From the NCBI GenBank assembly GCA_949987705.1, contig OX465281.1, positions 166,670,516 through 166,734,515 on the forward strand: a DNA stretch of 64,000 nucleotides. Direction: 5' to 3'. The DNA comes from Thereva unica (lineage: Eukaryota > Arthropoda > Insecta > Diptera > Therevidae). Every line of letters starts with the position of its first letter. The stretch's first letter is position 1. Position numbers and translations under genes: made by a program. Of this stretch, positions 11,262-21,545 are shown piece after piece. The notes beneath the pieces are model-generated. The model worked only from the letters and a program-made list of their open reading frames with translations. It had not been told where the DNA came from and ran no database searches.

Positions 11262-11545
11262 AACTAAAAATAAAAATATATGAGTATTAGTTAGAAAGTA
11301 TTAAATAGAAGTCTAAAATTATAAGAACTTCCGGCAGAATAATTTAGCCGTTAAGAATAAGTTCATTATTTAAAAAAAAAATTAAATTAAATAAAATTAA
11401 AATAATTAAAAAGTAATTTAAAACTTTAAAAAAATAGTTTATTTAAAAATATTATAAACTATTAATGATGTGGCGTGAGTTTTTATGTAACTAATCATTT
11501 AAACGTATATAAAATAAAATCAAGCATCAAGACCCCAACATCATC

Positions 11546-11560
11546 TGGTGACCCCGAAAT
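11546..11560 (+). promoter_or_regulatory. Gypsy primer-binding site
   Basis: TGGTGACCCCGAAAT follows an LTR-like end (CAACATCA). TGGTGACCCCGA is a common tRNA primer complement in insect gypsy elements (family knowledge). Confidence 0.6.
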
Positions 11561-12060
11561 AAAGAAATCAAAAAAGAAGAAATGAAAATTTATTAAAAGA
11601 AAGAATATTTTCAAAAAAAAAAAGAATTTTAAAGAAGAAAGAAAAAGAACTTCTTAAAGAAAAAAGAAAAAGAAGATTTTAAAGAAAAAAAGAAGAAAGA
11701 ATACACTTCAAAGAAGAGACGAAAGAAGATTTCTAAAATAATAAGGGAAGTTAATTTTAGTTTAAACTAATTCTTTACACACATTTTTAACACACAAAAA
11801 AAATTTTTCATTTTAAATATAAAAATTGTTTTCTTATAGTAGTGATTATCTCATTTTCGTTTCTTCTCTTTGATTGATTTCTCTTTTTAAAAGTCGAAAT
11901 TTTTATTAAACGTTCGGTTTTGAAAGTTTGAGTCCTCCTTCAACGCTATCGTTCGCGAATTTAATTCATAAGAAGTACCGCGAATTTTAAGTGAGTCGAA
12001 ATTTTTCTTTTCTTTAAAGTGAATTTCGTGTTACGTTAGTGCTTATTTAGTGTGATAATT

Positions 12061-12906
12061 ATGAGTGTACAAAATCATGAAGATGCTTCTGTCGGTAATG
12101 AAATTAACACTAGTTCAGTGAAACTACCAACCTTTTGGTCACCTTGTCCAGAAGCATGGTTTGTTTTAGTGGAGAGCCAATTTCATTCTAAGGGAATTAG
12201 ATTGGATGATACGAAATACGAACATGTCATCCAAGCACTACCCTTAGAAATAATAATGAATGTTTTAGATTGCATTCAGAACCCACCTCAGGAAGGCAAG
12301 TACGAAGCCCTCAAATCAACATTGATACAACGATTCACGGAATCTGAAGAGAAGAAGCTGGAGCAGCTATAATGCTATAACTCAGAGATGGGAGACAGAA
12401 AACCATCGGACTTCTACCGATTCATGGAAATTTTAGCAGGAACCTCAACGCATTTAGGAAAAGACTTGATTAAGAAATTATGGATGCGGAAACTGCCTTC
12501 GAATATAAATATTGCACTGATGGCATCTGGGAAACAGAACATTCAAGATTTGATTTTGTTAGCAGATACAATTTTTGAAGTATCTAAATTTCAATTCGTT
12601 TCTGCAATTAGTAACAATTCAGCAAATCCATTCCTCAATAAAGAAGATTTCAACATAAATAATATGGATTTTAAAAAGAGAATAAATTTATTAGATGATA
12701 AAATTGAAGATTTGGCAAATTTAATTAAGAGACTTACGATTAATAAAAATTATAATTTCCAACATAGATATAGGTCAAGAAGCAGAAGTCGTTCAAATAA
12801 TAAACATAAGGAAAATAATAAACCTTTGTGCAGGTTTCACTTTAAATTTGGAGATAATGCAAAAAGGTGTGTTAAACCATGTAACTATAATAATTCAAAA
12901 AACTAA
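12061..12906 (+). pseudogene. gag: Gypsy gag with one in-frame nonsense codon
   Basis: ATG at 12061. The reading frame continues to 12906 with a single in-frame TAA at 12370-12372. The N-terminal half (LPTFWSPCPEAWFVLVESQF, YEHVIQALPLEI) is the capsid-like region of insect gypsy gag. After the stop, MGDRKPSDFYRFM continues the same protein. The C-terminus has an Arg/Ser repeat and a cysteine/histidine box CRFHFKFGDNAKRCVKPC that replaces the classical CCHC knuckle in this lineage. Gag would form the virus-like particle; this copy could not without readthrough. Confidence 0.75.
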
Positions 12907-14127
12907 GTATCCCTTCAGCGTGTTGTAGAAATATTGTTCCAGGAAAGTCCTGTAGAGTCTTTGTTTTTGATAAAGAAAATAAATTCAAGTTTCTAATAGA
13001 TACAGGAGCTGAATTATCTGTTGTTTCTAATGTTTATTTTGGAAAATACAAAAAAGATCCTAATTTTATTCTTTCAGCAGCTAATGGTTCGACGATTAAC
13101 ACATATGGAACTAAACTTTTGAAAATAGATTTCGGATTAAGGAGAGATTTAACATTTTCATTTATAGTGGCAAGTGTCAATAAACCTATCATTGGCGCAG
13201 ATTTTCTTACGCGATTTAATTTATTAGTAGATCTTAAAAAGAAACGTTTAATTGACGGCGATACAGAGTTAAGTGTTAATGGAATTATGATTAAGGCAGA
13301 CAGTCCATCACCCAGGCATTGTTCCTTTGATAGTGGATATGGCAAAATTTTATCAAAATTTCCTTCACTACCCCAGCCTCCACGTTATGACTAACCAGTA
13401 CTACACAACATAGTACATTCTGTCCAAACAAAAGGTCAGTTACCTTTTTCAAGACCTAGAAGACTTGATAGCAATAAATTTAAAATAGCCAAATTGGAAT
13501 TCGAACATATGATCAAGTTAGGTTTATGTAGAGCATCCTCTTCCTCAGTTTCTTCAGCATTACATATTGTGTCCAAAAAGAATTATTCAGACTGGCGACC
13601 TTGCGGCGATTATAGGAGACTTAATGCAATAACACTCCCAGATAGGTGCCCAATTCCACACATTCAAAATTTCACGTTGAATTTGAATTGGTGCACTTAT
13701 TTTCTAAAATTGAGAGCTTGAGTTAGAGCTTATCACCATATACCTATGGCAGAGGAAGATATTTTCAAAACAGCTATTACTACACCTTTCGGCTTATTCG
13801 AATTCACTCGAATGCCCTTCGGTCTTAGGAACGCTGCCCAAACGTTTTAAAGTTTTATGGATCAAGTACTAAACGGGCTAGAATTTGTTTTTGTTTATAT
13901 TGATGACATTCTTGTGGCGAGCAAAGACGAAGAAGAACACAAAGCTCATTTGGAAAAAGTTTTTGAAAGATAAGACTTGAAACATTTGGAATCAACATTA
14001 ATCCAGGGAAATGTCTCTTTGGTGTGCATACATTAGAATTTTTAAGCCACAAAATTACAAAGGACGGAATACTTCCATCAGAAGACAGAGTCAAATTAAT
14101 TAAAATTTTTCCATCTAGTCCATTCAA
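12907..14127 (+). pseudogene. pol: Gypsy protease and partial reverse transcriptase (many stops)
   Basis: Continuing from gag, an aspartic protease block FLIDTGAELSVVS occurs near 12988-13025, and IIGADFLTRF near 13190 is the second protease signature. RT motifs follow: WRPCGDYRRLNAITLPDR (about 13590-13650), PFGLFEFTRMPFGLRNAAQTF (about 13786-13850) and the catalytic YIDD at about 13897-13908. Several stops and frameshifts interrupt this region and it ends abruptly at 14127 before the RNase H and integrase regions. It is an old, internally deleted copy. Confidence 0.8.
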
Positions 14128-14177
14128 AACGCGGGGGGGGAGGGGTGTTCCAAAATAACACCGTTAAGAAAATCTAA

Positions 14178-14284
14178 CCCTATACGTTTTTGGGGTCGTT
14201 GACCACGAAAATCGTGGTCCCGCTAACAATCTGACCTTCCAGCACTTGGCTGTAGGTTTTAGTAGTAGCAGGAACTATGGAAGT
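14178..14284 (-). pseudogene. LOA-like LINE ORF1 middle piece
   Basis: On the minus strand this reads in frame as the direct continuation of the ORF1 piece at 38561-37977 once the BEL element and one GAAGT copy are removed; TYSQVLEGQIV is typical of this ORF1 family. It ends at the gypsy junction. Confidence 0.75.
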
Positions 14285-14328
14285 TGTACAATTTAAAAGG
14301 TCATTACTCTTGTGTGACCTTATTTTAG

Positions 14329-14379
<51 letters not shown>

Positions 14380-14874
14380 TCATGCACTCAAAATTAATCA
14401 CGTATGTAATAATATTTTTGTACTCGATTGAACTAATTTGGTGTCAATAAATTCATTTAATGCCTATTTTGCAAAATCAGCGAATTCCGTAAGTGAAATT
14501 TTAAGCCTAAATATATCCGCTGATATTGAAAAATGGGCATTTATAGAAATTAATTTTTTACATTACATAAAAACCCTTACATCGCAAATAAGGTTCTTGT
14601 ATATAAACCAGTAATGAAATAAAGATTTTTAGTTATTAACAAACAAGTAACTGGTGCGTTTCAATTTTTCTTGTCGAGTTTTTTCTACATCCATCACTTA
14701 CAGCACAAGTTTAAGCACTTGGGCTGAATTATATATCTGTACACTGGTTTTAAGTACCTGGGTACATTAACTTGGTATAGGTTTATGCACCTAAACCAAA
14801 AACAACATACAATCTCGTTGGCAGTTCATCCCGCTAACTTACACAGCGGTAAACATATCGCTATAAAAAATTCA
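14285..14874 (+). repeat. BEL 5' LTR
   Basis: 590 bp, TGTACAATTT...AAAAATTCA, containing an A-run plus TA microsatellite at about 14331-14376 and AATAAA motifs. It matches 37409-37971 apart from small indels. Confidence 0.93.
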
Positions 14875-14892
14875 TGGCGACCGTGACAGGAC
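14875..14892 (+). promoter_or_regulatory. BEL primer-binding site
   Basis: TGGCGACCGTGACAGGAC immediately follows the 5' LTR; this is the usual tRNA primer complement of BEL-type elements (family knowledge). Confidence 0.8.
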
Positions 14893-14900
14893 TCATCAGC

Positions 14901-15291
14901 ATGGATGTTGAAAAGATCATCTCTAGTCAGGAGGAAATTGAGGACAAAATTAAGAGGATTTTTACCAACTTCAACAATGATTCTGCAAGTAGGAAAAATA
15001 GCAAAGACTACTTCGAAAAGAGAATAAAGGCACTCAAGTCGTTGTACGAACAATTTGAGGTGCAACATAATCAACTCACTAGCGATCACGCTGCAGCATT
15101 GAGAGACACCGAATATTTCAAAAACAAGCATCATGAAATAACTAGGAACAATTTTGAAGTTTGTCTGGAGGCACTTCTCAAAGAGAGCTTGAGGAATGGT
15201 CTTCAGCACAACTTCATGAAATAAACACAGCTGGAACATCGGGTATATTAAGTACACAGATTAGTGAGCCCGGAGAACCAAAGGTAGCAGC
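14901..15291 (+). pseudogene. gag: BEL gag N-terminal part
   Basis: ATG at 14901 opens a coiled, charged gag N-terminus (MDVEKIISSQEEIEDKIKRI). A frameshift near 15160-15190 moves the reading into a second frame (ELEEWSSAQLHEI). That frame runs to the hAT insertion at 15291. Removing the hAT and one copy of its 8-bp TSD joins this frame directly to the gag ORF at 18982, so it is one gene interrupted once by transposition and once by an indel. Confidence 0.82.
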
Positions 15292-15363
15292 CACTGGCGT
15301 GCACACGGGTATGGCAGGTATGGCAGCTGCCACACCAAACAAATCATCGGCGCCCCAAAAAAT

Positions 15364-15895
15364 AAAAATTATTAAAAAAAAAAAAATTCTCCTTTATTTT
15401 AATTTTTTCAACAATTCGTTTTTTAATTTGATATTTTCAAGCAGAATTTTCTGAAAAATGCACTGTTTAGTTTTTTTAGTTTCGGCTGTATAGAGTGTGC
15501 ATTTTTAATACTAATAAAATGAGGCCAAGTTGATGTTCATATACATATAAACGAATAAGGCTGGTCGTCCACTGGAAGCGTATTCTAGCGGCTACGTTCG
15601 GTCGAGCCGTTTTTTTGTTTAAGCACATGTTTAATTATTTCATGCTATTAACGATACATCTTGACTAATCCATATCACTTCTTTTTGTTATAAGTGTGTT
15701 TTAAACTTCTAATTCACATTTTTAATGTTTTTTTGGTGGGATATCACTCTTTTTTGTTTTAATACAGTCTAAAATAAAAAATAAATAATCTTCTGTATAA
15801 AGAAATATTATGTATTTAATTGTTCATTATATTTTTTTATTTATTTTATAAGTAGGTAATAACAAAATAACAAAATGCAGGAATTCAAACTAATA
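15364..15895. other. Non-coding hAT interior
   Basis: AT-rich, with A and T runs. I see no gene, repeat array or structured element here beyond ordinary homopolymers. Confidence 0.5.
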
Positions 15896-16165
15896 TTATT
15901 GCCTTTGTAAAAAAAAAACATAAGCTCCTTTCGAGTTTTTCGGCCAAGATTTTTTCTGCACTATGGAATCATTGATCCATAACCAGCTCGATTTTTGTTT
16001 CAACATGCTGATGTAATGACCTTGTTCGAGTGTTCCTGTATGGAATATAGCACTAATCACTTTATAATTTGAACCTCCTATATGTAATTTTGCAGAAGTG
16101 ACAGCTTTGATATCGCATTGCTCAATTTTAATAAACTTTTTATTTTTCAGTTCGAATAATTTCAG
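15896..16165 (-). pseudogene. Ubiquitin-specific protease C-terminal fragment carried by hAT
   Basis: The minus-strand reading ends at 15896. It contains the C-terminal box of ubiquitin-specific proteases: GHYISMLKQKSSWLWINDS followed by AYVFFLQRQ, that is the catalytic-histidine GHY, the W-x-N/D aspartate/asparagine and the terminal Y-x-hydrophobic strand. The upstream Cys box is absent. The 5' end of the reading (16246-16166) is satellite-derived, so any apparent start codon is chance. This is a gene fragment, either captured from a host USP or a relic of a TE-encoded protease. No enzymatic function is possible without the Cys box. Confidence 0.65.
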
Positions 16166-17421
16166 TTCAATGATACCTATGTCGAGGTGGTGTTGAAGAA
16201 ATGGTAGTCCGCCCTCTTGAGACGGCCGCCATGGATATAAAGACATAGCTTATTGTATTCTACTTATCATACCCTTTCATTTGATACCCATGTCGAGGGG
16301 GTTGTGAAGAAAATGGTAATGCGTCCTCTTGAGGTGGCCTCGGTGGATCTAACTATTTATTGAGTATACTATATTGCTTATTTTATTCTACTTACCATAC
16401 CCTTTCATTTGATACCCATGTCGAGGGGGTTGTGAAGAAAATGGTAATCCGCCCTCTTGAGATGACCGCCATGGATCTAACCATATATTGAGTATATTAT
16501 ATCGCTTATGGTATTCTACTTATGATACCCTTTCAATTGATACCTATGTCGAGGTGGTGTTGAAGAAATGGTAGTCCGCCCTCTTGAGACAGCCGCCATG
16601 GATATAAAGACATAGCTTATTGTATTCTACTTATCATACCCTTTCATTTGATACCCATGTCATGGGGGTTATGAAGAAAATGGTAATGCGTCCTCTTGAG
16701 GTGGCCTCGGTGGATCTAACTATTTATTGAGTATACTATATTGCTTATTGTATTCTACTTATCATACCCTTTCATTTGATACCCATGTCGAGGGGGTTGA
16801 GAAGAAAATGGTAATCCGCCCTCTGGATCTAACCAGATATTGAGTATATTATATCGCTTATGGTATTTTACTTATAATAACCTTTCAATTGATACCTATG
16901 TCGAGGTGGTGGTGAAGAAATGGTAGTCCGCCCTCTTGAGACGGCCGCCATGGATATAAAGACATAGGTTATTGTATTCTACTTATCATACCCTTTCATT
17001 TGATACCCATGTCGAGGGGGTTGTGAAGAAAATGGTAATGCGTCCTCTTGAGGTGGCCTCGGTGGATCTAACTATTTATTGTGTATACTATATTGCTTAT
17101 TATCTTCTACTTATCATACCCTTTCATTTGATACCCATGTCGAGGGGGTTGTGAAGAAAATGGTAATCCGCCCTCTTGAGATGACCGCCATGGATCTAAC
17201 GAGATATTGAGTATATTATATCGCTTATGGTATTCTACTTATGATACCCTTTCAATTGGTACCTATGTGGAGGTGGTGGTGAAGAAATGGTAGTCCGCCC
17301 TCTTGAGACGGCCGCCATGGATATAAAAACATAGCTTATTGTATTCTAGTTATCATACCCTTTCATTTGATACCCATGTCGAGGGGGTTGTGAAGAAAAT
17401 GGTAATCCGCCCTCTTGAGAC
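16166..17421. repeat. Tandem satellite, 111/128-bp units in higher-order arrangement
   Basis: About ten copies of a unit centred on CCCTTTCATTTGATACCCAT start at 16272, 16400, 16528, 16639, 16767, 16880, 16991, 17119, 17248 and 17358. Spacing cycles roughly 128, 128, 111, so the array looks like a three-subunit higher-order repeat of about 365 bp. Each unit includes GAAGAAATGGTA(G/A)T and CCGCCCTCTTGAG. Confidence 0.9.
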
Positions 17422-18973
17422 GCGCACCATGCGTACACTTTTTATTAATCATCGAAATGATAGGAAATGCTATTTGACATCAACAGTGCTGGATTTGACT
17501 AACTTGTAACGAATATGTCATATTTTTAGAAATAAATTACGATTACGATCTCGGCATTCAGTATTTCAAAATTTTACTGTACATTTGTACTGTGAACTAC
17601 ATGTTTTTTATAGTACCTAACGCAATCTGATACCATAGTTGCGACTAACTACTTTAAATGAATACATTTTGTTAATCATCGAATGCCATCTAGCATCAAC
17701 AGTTCGAGTAAACACTTTTCGACTAACTAGCAGCACCTTCTCATTTATTGAGCAATTGAAATAACTTAGAGCGCCATCTGACAGAATAATTTTGAGTACC
17801 CACTTTTTTAGACTGAAGGAGAAGAAAAAAGTTCGATTCGAATTGTAAAAAATGTAAAAATAAAGAAAACGAAGAATGATTGGAAAAAAACTCATGGAAT
17901 AATAAATTATTTATATTTTGGTTATCGGTTACAAATGAAAAATTACTTATATTGCTTATAAAAAGGTGATAAATCGCATAATTTTATAAAAAAAAACACC
18001 TTGTTTGCTATGTTTAGGCGTAAATAAGGCATTAGCTGTTTGCCCTTACGAACTCGGCAAACTACCGCTTGCCTTGATATCGACTTCATTGAGGTGCCGA
18101 AAAAAGAATATTAACGAAGAAATGATCCGAAAAAAATTTCATAATATTCGGTCGGGCCTTTTTTGTTTAAATAGAAAAACTTCGGCTAATTGTCAGAAAC
18201 ACCTTAAATTGACAAGTTTTGCTAATGTCTAATAAACTTAATGGAATGAGACCCGTTCTAAACGAAGTGACCTTTTTTGGCTTCTGCACAACGATAGCCT
18301 TCGAACATCACTTCAAAGATAGCCTTCGAACATCACGACAACCTTTCAAAATTGTGCAAAAATTTCGTTACCCTTTACCTTGGATGAGCACTTTTTGACG
18401 GGGAATTGTTTTCTACGCGTGATACAGTTTCAGGAAATTGCGGTTTATCCCGGGATTTCCGTAGTTACCGCAAAATTTGTTCTTTTTGGTAAAGTCAGAC
18501 AAGTACCTAACAGTTACAGTTTTGCTTATATCTCCAAAAAGCTTTGGAATTTCCGAATGAAGTCATTCGCTTCTCAGTTTGTCAACGGCGCTTCAGCACG
18601 CTCAATACGAATTTGAACAATCGCTTTAGTGCAGCGAACGAAATACGGAGGATATGTTTGTTTGCTAACGTTCAGGAAAAAGAAATTCTCTAGAAAAATC
18701 TTGTGGATTTACTACTATTATAGTTATTTGAACTAGCTTCTCTCGGGATTGCTTTGTCATCAGTTCTGATACTAGCCAATTTTCCACTAGTGCTAAACGT
18801 ATAACTATTTTGTAAGAAGACAGTTTATTCCATTTTCGTTCGAAGTTAATCGTGTGGACCGAAGGGGTCAAACCCACATCCCAACTAGTTATTATTATTG
18901 TTATCGTTATTATTTAATGTGGCGCCCCAAAAAATTCTGCCATACCAAAGGGGAGCCCCTGTGCACGCCACTG
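17422..18973. other. Non-coding hAT right half
   Basis: AT-rich sequence with no recognisable gene. Two diverged copies of a CATCGAA...ACATCAACAG phrase occur near 17450 and 17678, and GATAGCCTTCGAACATCAC is directly duplicated at 18291-18309 and 18320-18338. A 75-codon ORF at 18005-18232 matches nothing I know. The last 65 bp carry the GGCGCC block and the right terminus. Confidence 0.5.
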
Positions 18974-18981
18974 GTAGCAGC

Positions 18982-21538
18982 ATCAAGTGAGTCATCTCCT
19001 TTGACTATTGCCATCAAGAAGCAACGACGCTTAATGGAGGCCATACTACGTTACGTTAACGATATCAACGATCAATGTAGACAAACGCATCAACAGGCTT
19101 ACTACACAGTGAAAAGAGAATTCATCCAACGAAAATGGGAGGAAATCGATAAGAATAATGACTTCATATGGTCAGTAACCACTGACTCAGAGCCACAAGG
19201 ATACACCATGCTACAATATTTGGAGTGTGAGAGTTATGTGCAAAACACACTTATCACCTTGGAGGAACACATCAACAAACGGCAACATAATTCAGCTACC
19301 AGTGCCTCTACCCCCAATATAAAATTACCGAAGGTGGTCTTACCCATATTCAATGGAGACTACTTGAAATGGATGTCATTCAAAGATCTCTTTACAACAT
19401 TGATACATGACACAGAGATGTCAAAGGCACAGAAAATGTACTATTTGATCTCCAATCTTTCTGGAGAAGCGAAAACATTAGTACAACATCTAACTATTAC
19501 AGAGGACAATTATGACGATTCATGGGCAATTTTAAAGACCAGATATGATAACAAGAGACTTCTAGTGAATGCATGGTTAAATAGATTACTGGCTCAACCG
19601 ACAATCTCTAGTGAGGGTTCTCAACCGCTTAGATTGCTACACGATACTACTAAGGAATGCCTTTCGGGTATTGCTAATCTCGTTATCTCGACACGTGATT
19701 GGGATCCATTATTAATACACATTTTGATCAAAAAGTTGGATCGATCAACACATCAACTCTTTGAACAACGATTAGAGAATCCAAGGGACTTACCATCACT
19801 TAACACGTTGCTGAAGTTTATAGAATCCAGATTTCAAGCTCTAGAAGCTTTAGGAAAGGAAAGACGTGTGGCAACTGCAGACAGTATGGTCAAGGTATCA
19901 CCACGCTTTCGCACAGCATTATCAATAACCAACGATGTTAACTGTTCAATTTGTCCGGAAAAACATCAAATCTTCAATTGTAAAGCATTTTTGAAACAGA
20001 ATCTGCCAGCAAAATTGGAAACAGTGAAAAGGTTGAAATTATGTTATAACTGCTTAAAGAAAGGTCACTCAGCTCAGTCATGTCCTTCTCGCAACTGCAC
20101 CAAGTGCCACAAGCGTCACAACACCTTGTTGCATTCTACAGACCATCAAAGTCAAACCGAGACGTCAAAGCAAGGGGCTAAGAAGAACATTACTGCCAGC
20201 CCACATAGCACTGAAATTGAAGGTGCGGTTTCTACAGTCGCAACAGGTAGCACACTAACAAATAACAACCAAATCCTTTTGAGTACCGTTATAGTGAATG
20301 TTAGTGACATAGATGGAAATCTTGTTTCATTAAGAACAGTATTAGATGCAGGATCTCAAATTAGTGTTATTTCAACTGAAGTAGTTCAACGTTTACGTCT
20401 TCCAAAGAATTCAACCGAAATGCATATGAATTGTGTTGGAAATATTAAACAACGAAGCAGTCAGCGAGTCAACATCAAACTTTCATCAAGAACATCAAGT
20501 TGTACAGCACACTTAGACGCATTTGTGCTCCCTCAAGTAGTATCAGATCAACCAGCCCACCAAATAGACCGAAACGTTTTGAAGATACCAAATAACATTA
20601 TGTTAGCCGATCCAAACTTTGACAAACCTTCAAAAATAGATCTACTTATTGGAGCCGAGCTCTTTTATGAGGTTCTTATAATGAAACAAATCAAGTTCGA
20701 AAAAGGCAAGCCAAGACTGCAGAACACAGTATTTGGATGGATTGTCGCAGGAAAAAGTCCTTCGAAATCATTTGAAGAAATTAATCAAACATGTGCAGTC
20801 AACACAGTTGAAGATAGTACTCTACAAGACTCAATTGAAAGATTCTGGAAGATTGAAGACACACAACCAGCTACAAAGAGGTTAACTCAAGAAGAAGAAC
20901 AATGTGAAGAACATTTTCAAAAAACCTTCAAGAAAGACAGCAATGGCAGATTCATAGTTAAACTTCCGTTTTCTAAAGATCCAAGCTGCTTAGGTGATTC
21001 CCGTAGAAGTGCTACACGACGATTTCTTCAACTGGAAAGGAAACTACTGGCAAATACAGAGATAAACATTAAATATCGTCAGATTTTGCAGGAGTACGAG
21101 GATCTTGGTTATATAGCAAAGGTTCCCTTTCCAGATCCTTCAGCAAATCATCATTTTGTACCACATTTTTATGTTGAAAAACCAGACAGCATTTCAACAA
21201 GCATTCGTCCAGTATTCGATTTCTCAGCCACAACAGAAAACAACGTCAGCCTAAACAGCATATTGATGAATGGTGCAACTCAACATCCAGAGTTATTCAC
21301 TGTATTATTGAGGTTCAGGTTGCCGAGATTCGTGTTTTCAGCGGACATAAAGCAAATGTATTTGCGGATTCATCTCGATGAGAGTGACAGGTGTTTCCAG
21401 CTTATGGTGTATAGAAAGAGCCCAGAAGAACCACTACAATGCTATGAGATACGAAGTGTTGCCTTTGGGACTAAACCAGCACCATATCAAGCGACGAGAT
21501 GTCTTAAACAACTATCAATAGAAAATAGACATACCTAA
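18982..21538 (+). pseudogene. gag-pol: BEL gag-protease-RT (first part of polyprotein)
   Basis: The open frame entering from the hAT right end becomes BEL gag at 18982. It contains the gag core (PKVVLPIFNGDYLKWMSFKD, SNLSGEAKTLVQHL) typical of DUF1759. Next is a CCHC knuckle CYNCLKKGHSAQSC near 20042 with a second CTKCHKRHNTLLH finger, then the A17-type aspartic protease with LDAGSQISVIS (Asp at 20345-20347) and the RT N-terminal half (HHFVPHFYVEKP, RPVFDFSA, SADIKQMYLRI, VAFGTKPAPYQATRCL). The stop at 21536-21538 is caused by a frameshift just before the YVDD active site; coding continues at 21546. Confidence 0.9.
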
Positions 21539-21545
21539 ATACTCT

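Larger units (their letters stand above)
11270..14177 (+). mobile_element. Degenerate Ty3/gypsy retrotransposon inserted in LINE ORF1
   Basis: A plus-strand gag-pro-RT series lies between two parts of the minus-strand LINE ORF1. A PBS-like TGGTGACCCCGAAAT at 11546 marks the end of the 5' LTR (LTR end about 11540-11543). The exact 5' boundary is not resolved (about 11205-11325). At the far end a purine run (about 14129-14143) followed by TGTTCC looks like a polypurine tract and the first ~34 bp of a 3' LTR. RNase H, integrase and most of the 3' LTR are therefore deleted. The 11340-11990 stretch is very AT-rich leader. Confidence 0.65.
15292..18973. mobile_element. hAT-type DNA transposon (non-autonomous, 3.7 kb) inside BEL gag
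   Basis: The left end is CACTGGCGTGCACACGGG; the right end, read on the minus strand, is CAGTGGCGTGCACAGGGG. Both are typical hAT CAGTGGCG termini. The 8-bp duplication GTAGCAGC flanks it (15284-15291 and 18974-18981), as expected for hAT, and excision in silico restores the BEL gag frame. No transposase was found. Contents are a ubiquitin-protease-like fragment, a tandem satellite and about 1.5 kb of AT-rich sequence. Confidence 0.88.

Noticed and set aside
16166..17421. Possible CRISPR array
   Set aside because: Units are 111-128 bp with no short repeat/unique spacer pattern, in a eukaryotic transposon; it is an ordinary satellite.
18005..18232. hAT transposase fragment
   Set aside because: No hAT transposase motif or similarity is visible in this 75-codon ORF.
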